Origin: Oscillospiraceae bacterium
GTDB taxonomy: Bacteria; Bacillota; Clostridia; Christensenellales; Aristaeellaceae
Direction: 5' to 3'
NCBI GenBank assembly: GCA_031282605.1
Contig: JAITDK010000019.1
Span: 1 to 5,653, forward strand
DNA: 5,653 bases
Both the position numbers and the translations under genes were made by a program. This document shows positions 1 through 5,312 of the stretch, piece after piece (the stretch's first letter is position 1; every line of letters begins with the position of its first letter). The notes beneath the pieces were generated by a model that was not told the DNA's origin, did not search any database, and saw only the letters and a program-made list of their open reading frames with translations.

Positions 1-105
1 TGTGTATCACGATGGTCCAGGCGAAGCCTGGTCAGGATTCGAAAGGGCGGATAGCCCTTCGCAGGGTCTGGGACAGAGTCCCAGGCTCCCCGCAGGGACG
101 TTCCT

Positions 106-129
106 CGTTCCAACGTTCCATCGTTCCAA
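106..129 (+). repeat. 8-bp tandem array, 3 units (left copy)
   Basis: Three units of CGTTCCAN lie at 106-113, 114-121 and 122-129, preceded by a 7-base variant CGTTCCT at 99-105. The array sits exactly between the hairpin chain and the long stem of the repeat element. The partner copy has seven units in the same place, so it behaves like a variable-number repeat. Confidence 0.85.
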
Positions 130-134
130 CTCCT

Positions 135-195
135 GCGCCCCGCCAGTAAAAACGCTATAGGGTAATTGTCAACTTCCGTCATAGTGGCGGGGCGC
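135..195 (+). other. Long-stem structure in the left repeat (possible RNA fold)
   Basis: GCGCCCCGCCA at 135-145 pairs perfectly with TGGCGGGGCGC at 185-195, an 11-bp GC-rich stem enclosing 39 bases. The enclosed part contains a weaker inner pairing around TTGTCAA (about 161-177, with two mismatches). The equivalent stem in the right copy is one pair shorter on both sides and still perfect. This indicates that pairing is conserved rather than sequence alone. Confidence 0.7.
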
Positions 196-212
196 CACAA
201 ACTTAAAGCGCA

Positions 213-230
213 TTCGGTTCGCAAACCGAA
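213..230 (+). other. Covarying hairpin with CGCA loop (left copy)
   Basis: TTCGGTT (213-219) and AACCGAA (224-230) form a perfect 7-bp stem around the tetraloop CGCA (220-223). In the right copy, read on the minus strand, the stem is TTCGATC/GATCGAA with the same CGCA loop. Two base pairs have changed on both strands (G-C to A-T and T-A to C-G) while the loop and closing positions are unchanged. Confidence 0.75.
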
Positions 231-249
231 CAGCGTCCCGCCGCAGCGG

Positions 250-403
250 CTCGTACGGCATCTAGGACACGTTCGCGGGATACAGGCCGCGGTATGGCAT
301 GGTACAACGAGCGATTCTCGTTCAAGAAAGGTCGGTAGCAGGCGACCGAATCACATTGAAAATTCTAAATATAGAATTGCCGTAGGGCGAGCCGCCGCTA
401 ATC
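250..403. other. Gene-free stretch with four small hairpins
   Basis: No credible gene is visible here. Four short stems follow one another: CGCGG/CCGCG at 274-291, AACGAG/CTCGTT at 306-322, GGTCG/CGACC at 330-347 and AATTCTA/TAGAATT at 361-378. The first and third have 8-base loops that both end in CAGG (GATACAGG and GTAGCAGG). The last, AT-rich stem lies 25 bases beyond the stop of the leftward gene. Read leftward it is followed by TTTC, so it could act as a weak terminator. None of these stems is repeated at the right end. Confidence 0.5.
361..378 (-). terminator. Weak terminator-like hairpin after the leftward membrane gene
   Basis: AATTCTA and TAGAATT form a 7-bp AT-rich stem with a 4-base loop, about 25 bases past the stop codon at 404-406. 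On the minus strand the stem is followed by only a short T run (TTTC). The low GC content of the stem makes efficient intrinsic termination doubtful. Confidence 0.3.
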
Positions 404-1150
404 CTATCCCCGGTTCACAATCATCTTACCGCGAATCTGGCACAGTTTATCGGCGCAGGCGCTGCAGCGCAGGTTCCTGTTCGATCCTTCGAAGAAGAAC
501 TCCGGATGCTTGCGGAAAGACAGTTCCCACGCGACCAGGCTGACCGATGCGGCCATTATCAGCGTTATCGAATAGAAGTTCGGCGCGGCCAGCAGCGGTG
601 CCACGGTGAAGATCGAGCGCCACATATAGACGCGGCATACCTGGCAGCACCGGTTATTCATCACGAAACGCTGCAATGGGCAGAACAGCGTCTCGCTCAC
701 TGTTTCAACGAAGAAAAAGAACACGGCGTATACCAGCAGCGCGCTGGCGTCGATGACCCTGAACCAATACAGCAGATAGAACGGCACATTAAGCGCAAGG
801 CCGCACAGCGCGGCGTTGAGTGCGTCATTATTGAGGCGGCGGGTGTTGGCCTTCAATCCGCGCGCACCGCAGGCGACTATATCGTTGTATTGAGCGAACG
901 CCTTGCGTCCGGCCATAAACCGTTGACCCGCAGGTATAGCGCGCTTAATAAACAACGCCATCCAGAATACCCACAGCACGTGAGCCGGAGTGAACGCCGC
1001 GAAGAAATGAACCGGCATCGCAAACATGCCTGAACCCGAAAAATACAGCATGCACACCACAATCAATAATACCGTCCGGAACCCCAGATCCTCCAAGAGT
1101 CTCTTCAATCCGTCGGAGAGCCTGTCCGGGCGTCTCTTTACGATCACCAA
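404..1150 (-). CDS. Uncharacterised polytopic membrane protein with cytoplasmic cysteine clusters
   Basis: This is a 248-residue protein that I do not recognise as a named family. Hydrophobic segments lie at about 24-44, 48-68, 111-130, 134-156, 179-192 and 194-211. The N-terminus and the 70-110 loop are rich in Arg/Lys, which by the positive-inside rule puts both in the cytoplasm. On that topology two cysteine groups also face the cytoplasm: C157, C168, C169 and C172 between segments 4 and 5 (core NRCCQVCR), and C229, C232 and C237 in the tail (CxxCx4C). Seven such cysteines suggest a metal or Fe-S site, but this is inference. There is no ATG at the start. AGGAGG (1157-1162) lies 6 bases before TTG at 1150 and 9 before GTG at 1147, and an in-frame TAA directly precedes TTG, so translation begins at one of these two codons. 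The gene is divergent from the transporter operon and has no clear partner. Confidence 0.82.
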   Translation of the reverse strand: MVIVKRRPDRLSDGLKRLLEDLGFRTVLLIVVCMLYFSGSGMFAMPVHFFAAFTPAHVLWVFWMALFIKRAIPAGQRFMAGRKAFAQYNDIVACGARGLKANTRRLNNDALNAALCGLALNVPFYLLYWFRVIDASALLVYAVFFFFVETVSETLFCPLQRFVMNNRCCQVCRVYMWRSIFTVAPLLAAPNFYSITLIMAASVSLVAWELSFRKHPEFFFEGSNRNLRCSACADKLCQIRGKMIVNRG

Positions 1151-1154
1151 TTAT

Positions 1155-1162
1155 CCCCTCCT
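1155..1162 (-). promoter_or_regulatory. Strong ribosome binding site setting a non-ATG start
   Basis: On the minus strand this reads AGGAGGGG, a full anti-Shine-Dalgarno match. It decides the start of the leftward gene in favour of TTG (1150) or GTG (1147). The only nearby ATG, at 1169, lies upstream of this site and in another frame. Confidence 0.75.
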
Positions 1163-1207
1163 GATCCATATTATTCCAAAACGTATTTGCACATATATTT
1201 GATAGAA

Positions 1208-1224
1208 TCAGACGTATTATCTGA
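1208..1224. promoter_or_regulatory. Candidate operator: inverted repeat TCAGA-N7-TCTGA
   Basis: TCAGA (1208-1212) and TCTGA (1220-1224) are separated by seven bases. The dyad is upstream of both divergent genes and about 60 bases before the leftward start, so it could be a regulator site. It is short enough to arise by chance. Confidence 0.25.
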
Positions 1225-1235
1225 CTTCGGTTTCC

Positions 1236-1261
1236 TGATATTGTTCCTTGATATTGTTCCT
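1236..1261 (+). repeat. Perfect 13-bp tandem repeat upstream of the transporter promoter
   Basis: TGATATTGTTCCT occurs twice in direct succession (1236-1248 and 1249-1261). The second copy ends 36 bases before the -35 box. Tandem direct sites at this distance are typical of activator binding, but replication slippage would give the same pattern. No regulator gene is present to link it to. Confidence 0.8.
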
Positions 1262-1297
1262 AATTTGACCGGCGATTCGTTGATTATGACGCGACGC

Positions 1298-1326
1298 TTG
1301 ACAAAATAGACGGCCGTCGCTATACT
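1298..1326 (+). promoter_or_regulatory. Near-consensus housekeeping promoter for the ABC operon
   Basis: TTGACA (1298-1303) is a perfect -35 box. It is separated by exactly 17 bases from TATACT (1321-1326), a -10 box with one base off consensus. Transcription should start near 1333, giving a leader of about 55 bases before the first gene. Such a strong core promoter usually needs repression. The dyad CTGT-N5-ACAG (1325-1337), which overlaps the -10 box and start point, is a possible repressor site. Confidence 0.8.
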
Positions 1327-1387
1327 GTTTTATACAGAGTAGCCGTAAAATAATGATCGCATCCGGTTATCGAAAGGTCGTGACCCA

Positions 1388-2977
1388 TTGCCCCAGACAG
1401 CGGTTCAGGCACGGGCTGAGACAACTGGCGGAGCCGTCCCCCTCCTGAAGATGGAACACATCGACAAACGCTTCCCCGGCGTGAACGCGCTGCAGGATGT
1501 GCGCTTTGATCTGCGGCGCGGGGAGGTGCACGCGCTGGTAGGCGAAAATGGCGCGGGCAAGTCCACGCTGATGAAGGTGCTGGGCGGGATTTACGAGCGT
1601 GACGGCGGCTTAATCGAGTATGATGGCAGCCCCGTCGATATTCGCACGCCGATGGCCGCGCGGCAGTTGGGAATCGGCATGATCCACCAGGAATTGAACT
1701 TGATGGGTCACTTGACCGTCGCGCAGAACATATTCATAGGCCGGGAGTTCACGCGCGGACCGTTCCTGGATACCGCCAGGGCAAACCGCGAGGCCGCGGC
1801 GCTGCTCGCCTCATTTCATTTGGATATACCCCCCACCGCCACAGTAAACACGCTCTCCGTCGCGAAACAGCAGATGGTCGAGATCGTCAAGGCGTTGAGT
1901 CTTCAGAGCGAGCTGATCGTGATGGACGAACCCACCGCCGCGCTGACCGAGAGCGAGATCGCCGAATTGTTTCGATTCATCCGCAACTTGAAGGCCCAGA
2001 ACAAGGGCGTTATATACATCTCCCATCGGTTGGAAGAATTGTGGGAGATATCCGATCGCGTTACGGTCATGCGCGACGGACGTACGATCGGTACCGCCGA
2101 GACGAAGAACCTCACACGGTCGGATCTGATTACGATGATGGTCAACCGCGTCATCTCCGAAGAGCGCAAATGGGCTAGCGACGTCCCCGAGGGCGCGCCG
2201 ATCCTGCTTAAAGTGGAGGGCTTGAACGCGCCGCGCGTAAAGGACGTGTCGTTCACGCTGCGCAGGGGCGAGATACTGGGTTTCGCCGGGTTGATGGGCG
2301 CGGGACGCACGGAAACGATGCGCGCGCTGGTCGGCGCGGATCAAGCGAGGTATCGCCGGATAGAACTGGACGGCAAGCCGCTGGAGATTCACTCGCCAAG
2401 CGACGCCGTGCGCGCGCGGATCGGGTATCTGTCCGAGGATCGCAAGGCGTTTGGCCTTGCGTTGGGACTATCCGTTGCGGATAACGCCGCGCTGCCATCG
2501 CTGGAAGCGTTTTCTGGAAGGTTATTCGTAAAAGACCGCGCGATCCGCCGTACGACGACGGAATATGTCGACGCGCTATCCATCAAGACCCCCGGCGTGG
2601 ATCGGCTCGTGCGCAATCTCTCGGGCGGCAATCAACAGAAGACCGTGCTGGCCAAGTGGCTGATCCGCAACTGCGAGGTGCTGATATTCGACGAACCGAC
2701 GCGCGGCGTAGACGTCGGCGCGAAGAGCGAGATCTACGCGCTGATGCGCCAGCTCGCGAAAGACGGCAAGTCCATCATTATGATCTCCAGCGAGATGCCG
2801 GAGATGCTCCGGATGGCGGATCGCATACTGGTCATGTGCGAAGGGCGCGTCACGGGCGAGCTTGACGTCGCGCAGGCCACCCAGGAACGCATACTCTCGC
2901 TGGCGACCGCGCAGGAGCAGCCGGATTCCGTCAACGCCGTCGACGGCGCGCGGCGCGAAGCGGGCGCGTATCCATAG
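1388..2977 (+). CDS. RbsA/MglA-type sugar ABC importer ATPase (two fused domains)
   Basis: This 529-residue cytoplasmic ATPase drives uptake through the permease encoded next. It carries two nucleotide-binding domains. Domain 1 has Walker A GENGAGKST (52-60), Q-loop Q101, a divergent signature LSVAKQQ (156-162), Walker B ending at E181 and switch histidine H213. Domain 2 has a degenerate Walker A GLMGAGRTE (301-309, Arg for the usual Lys), signature LSGGNQQK (411-418) and Walker B DEPT with E436. It has Ser at 468 instead of the switch His. A degenerate second domain is normal for the RbsA, MglA and XylG family, so probably only the first site hydrolyses ATP fully. Length is slightly above the usual ~500 residues, at both ends. 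The start is TTG at 1388, with GAAAGG ten bases upstream. The first internal ATG (1451) lacks a ribosome binding site. An in-frame TAA at 1346-1348 limits upstream extension. Substrate cannot be inferred from the ATPase. Confidence 0.95.
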   Translation: MPQTAVQARAETTGGAVPLLKMEHIDKRFPGVNALQDVRFDLRRGEVHALVGENGAGKSTLMKVLGGIYERDGGLIEYDGSPVDIRTPMAARQLGIGMIHQELNLMGHLTVAQNIFIGREFTRGPFLDTARANREAAALLASFHLDIPPTATVNTLSVAKQQMVEIVKALSLQSELIVMDEPTAALTESEIAELFRFIRNLKAQNKGVIYISHRLEELWEISDRVTVMRDGRTIGTAETKNLTRSDLITMMVNRVISEERKWASDVPEGAPILLKVEGLNAPRVKDVSFTLRRGEILGFAGLMGAGRTETMRALVGADQARYRRIELDGKPLEIHSPSDAVRARIGYLSEDRKAFGLALGLSVADNAALPSLEAFSGRLFVKDRAIRRTTTEYVDALSIKTPGVDRLVRNLSGGNQQKTVLAKWLIRNCEVLIFDEPTRGVDVGAKSEIYALMRQLAKDGKSIIMISSEMPEMLRMADRILVMCEGRVTGELDVAQATQERILSLATAQEQPDSVNAVDGARREAGAYP

Positions 2978-2994
2978 AATCCCGAAGGGATTCT
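2976..2994 (+). terminator. Hairpin between ATPase and permease genes
   Basis: AGAATCCC (2976-2983) and GGGATTCT (2987-2994) form an 8-bp stem with a GAA loop, starting inside the ATPase stop codon, followed by TTTCC-like sequence. The T run is too short for a strong terminator. It may attenuate readthrough or protect the upstream mRNA 3' end, lowering or balancing permease expression. Confidence 0.45.
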
Positions 2995-3040
2995 TTCCTG
3001 ATAATCAATATAATTCAACGCAAAGCGAGGCGCACGCGTA

Positions 3041-4051
3041 ATGACGTCATCCGCCGCACCCACCTCGACCGGACGACCCGCGCGCAGGTTTGACTGGCAG
3101 AAACTGCTCGCCCCAGCCGTACTGGTCGCGCTGTACGCGTTTTTCGCAATATTCAGCAGAAATTTCTTCACGCTCGACGCGCTGGTCAATATTCTGAACG
3201 CCAGTTACTTCATAGGGTTCATGGCGATCGGGGTCACGTTCGTTATTATAACGGGCGGCATCGACCTGTCGCTGGGCACAACGATGATATGCGCCGCCCT
3301 GCTGGGCGCTATGGCGCATTCCTCGTGGGGCTGGCCGGTATGGGCTGGGCTGTGTCTATCCGTGTTTGTCGGGCTGGTTATCGGTACGCTGAACGGCTTG
3401 ATGATCGCCTACCTGAAACTCCCGCCATTCATCGCGACGCTGGGCACTCAGATGATGGGCATGGGATTCGGCGCCATCTGCACGAAGGTAATGACGATGC
3501 GCTTCCCCACATACGGCTCGCCCGATGGGCTGTTCAAGTATATCTTCTATAAGTCCAGCGCGTCTTCCGCGCTGCCGGGGTTTCCAGTCGGCTCGTTGTG
3601 GCTGGCAGGGGCGTTTGGCGTCGCGTGGGTTGTGCTGAACCGCACTAAGTTCGGACGCTATACGTACGCTATGGGCTCGAACTATGAAGCGACGCGCTTG
3701 TCCGGCGTAAAGACCCGGCGCTACCTTATGATGGTCTACGCGCTGTGCGGACTGTGCAGCGGGTTTGCGGCGATATTCTACGGCGCGGTGTACACGACGA
3801 TCATCCCCTCGACCGGAAACGGGCTGGAGATGCTGGGCATCGCGGGCGTGGTCATCGGCGGCACGTCCATGTCGGGCGGCACGGGTACGCTGATCGGCAC
3901 GCTGATTGGTATGTTCGTAATGTCCGTACTCAAGCAAGGCTTGATGCTGATGGGATTACAGCAGCACTGGCAGACATTCCTGACCGGCGCGGTCGTGGTC
4001 GGCGCGGTGCTGCTGGATAACTACCGCGTGAGCCGCTCCAACCGGGTATAA
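3041..4051 (+). CDS. RbsC-type sugar ABC importer permease (BPD_transp_2 family)
   Basis: This 336-residue integral membrane protein should form the homodimeric channel of the importer. After a charged N-terminus (to about residue 20) there are roughly 8-10 hydrophobic segments. Family hallmarks are visible: TGGIDLSLG (71-79), the AYLKLPPFIATLG region (123-135), the cytoplasmic coupling stretch AMGSNYEATRLSGVKT (210-225), where the ATPase docks, and the GLEMLGIAGVVIGG region (261-274) followed by a Gly-rich SMSGGTGT (276-283). Length is typical of the family. The ATG start is ten bases after GAGG (3027-3030). It lies 63 bases after the ATPase stop, a gap that contains a hairpin. It is the only permease gene here, as expected for this class. 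Specificity (ribose, galactose, xylose, inositol or other) cannot be read from the sequence. Confidence 0.95.
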   Translation: MTSSAAPTSTGRPARRFDWQKLLAPAVLVALYAFFAIFSRNFFTLDALVNILNASYFIGFMAIGVTFVIITGGIDLSLGTTMICAALLGAMAHSSWGWPVWAGLCLSVFVGLVIGTLNGLMIAYLKLPPFIATLGTQMMGMGFGAICTKVMTMRFPTYGSPDGLFKYIFYKSSASSALPGFPVGSLWLAGAFGVAWVVLNRTKFGRYTYAMGSNYEATRLSGVKTRRYLMMVYALCGLCSGFAAIFYGAVYTTIIPSTGNGLEMLGIAGVVIGGTSMSGGTGTLIGTLIGMFVMSVLKQGLMLMGLQQHWQTFLTGAVVVGAVLLDNYRVSRSNRV

Positions 4052-4102
4052 TACTAGATAGGGTATGTTCGGAAGAGACAATCCAAGGCCTACGCGGGAT
4101 TT

Positions 4103-4119
4103 TCGAACAAGCCTTAGTG
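4103..4119 (+). repeat. 17-bp direct repeat, copy 1 (upstream of the binding-protein gene)
   Basis: TCGAACAAGCCTTAGTG here matches TCGAACAGGCCTTAGTG at 5263-5279 with one mismatch. Similarity extends a few bases upstream (GATTT against GATTAA). The two copies bracket the binding-protein gene and its leader. The second copy begins directly after that gene's stop codon, which suggests copy 1 may be the relic of the 3' end of a lost duplicate. Confidence 0.75.
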
Positions 4120-4175
4120 TAATTCCGAATCCGTGCGCCATGCGCATAGAGATAATTGTCCGTGGATCATTAAAA

Positions 4176-4181
4176 GGGAGG
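4176..4181 (+). promoter_or_regulatory. Strong ribosome binding site of the binding-protein gene
   Basis: GGGAGG lies seven bases before the ATG at 4189, in an A-rich context. It is clearly stronger than the sites before the ATPase (GAAAGG, TTG start) and permease (GAGG). This predicts the highest translation for the binding protein. Confidence 0.8.
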
Positions 4182-4188
4182 CACTACT

Positions 4189-5262
4189 ATGAAAAAGGTT
4201 CTGGCAATCGCATTGGCCATCGGCCTGCTGCTGACGTGCGCGGCGCCCGCGCTCGCCGAAACGCCGTACATTGCGGTCATCTCCAAGGGATTTCAACATC
4301 AGTTCTGGCAGACGGTATACGCCGGGTCAAAGGACGCCGCTGAAAAGTACGGCGTGGAGATTACGTTTGAAGGCCCGCCGAGCGAATCTGACATTCAGAT
4401 TCAGATCGATATGCTGAACGCCGCGATAACGAAGAATCCGTCGGCGTTGGCTCTGGCCGCGCTAGACACGGAATCCGTTATCGAGCAGCTGCTGGCCGCT
4501 AAGGAAAAGGGCGTTCCAGTAATCGGTTTTGACAGCGGCGTGCCCAACGCGCCGGAAGGAACGATCCTGAGCACCGCTTCCACGGATAACGAGGCGGCTG
4601 GAGCGCTCGCGGCCGAGAAGATGTTCGAGATTGAATCCGTCAAGGCCGCCATTGAGGCGGCAACACCGGAAGCCCCAATCACCCTGAGCAGCTTCTCGCA
4701 GGACGCGACGAGCGGCTCAATCGTCGGCCGTACCGTCGGCTACATCAATAGGATGTATGAACTGGTCAGCGAGGTTAAGCCCGGCCAGGTCGCAATCACC
4801 GGCCACGACAAGTATCTGAAACCCTCCGAGAGCGGCTCGGTCGCCGTCGAGATCCAGGTGACGGTTCCAGCCTCCACGAACGTGCAGGATTGTCAGACCT
4901 CCGCGCAGGGCATCCTTGCCAAGTCGAACCTAGTCAGCATCTTCTGCTCGAACTCCGGTTCGGTGGACGGCGTGCTCGCCGCGACGGCTGACGGCTCCGA
5001 TCTGGATAAGACCAACGGTAAGTACAAGGATCTGGTCGTAATCGGCTTCGACAGCGGCGCGCCGTTGAAGAACGCGATCCGCAACCAGTGGTTCTACGGC
5101 GCCGTGACCCAGGATCCATATATGATCGGCTACTATGCCATCGAACTGGCCGTCAAGGCTCTCAATGGCGAGACGATCGACGAAACCGTTGATACTGGCT
5201 GCCAGTTCTATACCTATGAGAACATGGACGAGCCGAGTATTGCTCAGCTTCTGTACGATTAA
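4189..5262 (+). CDS. RbsB-like sugar ABC transporter solute-binding protein
   Basis: This 357-residue exported protein should capture the ligand and deliver it to the permease (Peripla_BP_4 / periplasmic binding protein-like I fold). The N-terminus is a classic signal peptide: MKK, a hydrophobic core, and a likely signal peptidase I site after ALA (residue 23). Candidate ligand contacts, placed by rough comparison with ribose-binding protein, are D115 in IGFDSG, R181 in IVGR, N255 in CSNSG, D287 in the second IGFDSG and Q308 in VTQDP. This full set supports a pyranose-like sugar ligand. The mature part has three cysteines (C235, C253, C338), and C235-C253 could form a disulfide. The only Cys in the signal peptide (LLTC, C17) is a poor lipobox because of Thr at -1. 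Length is a little above the ~300 of RbsB. The start is fixed by the strong ribosome binding site. Confidence 0.94.
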   Translation: MKKVLAIALAIGLLLTCAAPALAETPYIAVISKGFQHQFWQTVYAGSKDAAEKYGVEITFEGPPSESDIQIQIDMLNAAITKNPSALALAALDTESVIEQLLAAKEKGVPVIGFDSGVPNAPEGTILSTASTDNEAAGALAAEKMFEIESVKAAIEAATPEAPITLSSFSQDATSGSIVGRTVGYINRMYELVSEVKPGQVAITGHDKYLKPSESGSVAVEIQVTVPASTNVQDCQTSAQGILAKSNLVSIFCSNSGSVDGVLAATADGSDLDKTNGKYKDLVVIGFDSGAPLKNAIRNQWFYGAVTQDPYMIGYYAIELAVKALNGETIDETVDTGCQFYTYENMDEPSIAQLLYD

Positions 5263-5279
5263 TCGAACAGGCCTTAGTG
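5263..5279 (+). repeat. 17-bp direct repeat, copy 2 (just after the binding-protein stop)
   Basis: This is the partner of 4103-4119, 1160 bases downstream and in the same orientation. It starts at the first base after the TAA stop and ends three bases before the terminal hairpin stem. Confidence 0.75.
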
Positions 5280-5282
5280 CGC

Positions 5283-5312
5283 ACGGAGCCGTCGCTTATG
5301 CGGCGGCTCCGT
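5283..5312 (+). terminator. Strong hairpin closing the operon, without a U-tract
   Basis: The arms 5283-5295 and 5300-5312 form a 13-bp stem (one T-G wobble) with a TTAT loop, starting 21 bases after the binding-protein stop. The stem is as stable as an intrinsic terminator, but the following sequence (TGCGTGG) has no T run. It may be a Rho-dependent end, or a 3' stabiliser that blocks exonucleases. Confidence 0.55.

Larger units (their letters stand above)
1..249 (+). repeat. Left copy of a structured inverted-repeat element
   Basis: This stretch matches the reverse complement of 5364-5642. The first 112 bases differ from the other copy at one base only (position 34). Then comes an 8-bp tandem array, then about 120 bases with roughly 15 substitutions and two single-base indels. 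The outer part is a chain of four short hairpins: CCAGGC/GCCTGG at 17-31, AAGGGC/GCCCTT at 43-59, CTGGGAC/GTCCCAG at 68-84 and TCCC/GGGA at 87-98. The inner part holds a long stem (135-195) and a hairpin (213-230). Base 1 is the window edge, so the true outer boundary on this side is unknown. No transposase and no target-site duplication is visible. It is best described as an interspersed, non-coding, REP- or MITE-like element. Short open frames run through it but look accidental. Confidence 0.9.
1151..1387. promoter_or_regulatory. Divergent intergenic control region
   Basis: The 237 bp between the two divergent genes is AT-rich compared with its neighbours. It contains, in order, the leftward ribosome binding site, an inverted repeat TCAGA-N7-TCTGA (1208-1224), a perfect 13-bp tandem repeat (1236-1261), the rightward promoter (1298-1326) and an untranslated leader. 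I found no convincing promoter for the leftward gene. No catabolite-response (cre-like) element was recognised. Confidence 0.6.
4052..4188 (+). promoter_or_regulatory. Structured intergenic leader before the binding-protein gene
   Basis: These 137 non-coding bases separate permease and binding protein. TTCGGAA (4068-4074) can pair with TTCCGAA (4123-4129), enclosing AAGGC (4085-4089) with GCCTT (4111-4115). A small hairpin TGCGC/GCGCA (4134-4146) follows, then a strong ribosome binding site. There is no convincing promoter: TATAAT at 4047-4052 overlaps the permease stop without a -35 box. The structure could protect a processed binding-protein mRNA so that it is made in excess. It does not match a riboswitch I know. 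Confidence 0.45.

Noticed and set aside
166..1033. Plus-strand open frames of 125 and 175 codons
   Set aside because: They are antisense to the membrane-protein gene or lie in the hairpin region, are Arg-rich, and lack ribosome binding sites. They are shadows of a GC-rich coding strand.
1376..1385. Palindrome GGTC-GT-GACC overlapping the ATPase ribosome binding site
   Set aside because: The two-base loop cannot form an RNA hairpin, and a 10-bp imperfect dyad is common by chance.
2288..2320. Damaged second ATP site in the ATPase (Arg in Walker A, Ser for the switch His)
   Set aside because: This degeneracy is normal for RbsA, MglA and XylG relatives and is not a sign of a pseudogene.
1811..2392. 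Minus-strand 193-codon frames within the ATPase and permease genes
   Set aside because: They are antisense to clear ABC transporter domains and have no domain features of their own.
3009..3014. Perfect TATAAT hexamer before the permease gene
   Set aside because: No acceptable -35 box lies 16-18 bases upstream and there is no extended -10 TGn. The region is simply AT-rich.
4047..4052. TATAAT at the permease stop codon as a promoter for the binding protein
   Set aside because: The expected -35 position reads CGCGTG or similar, so nothing supports it.
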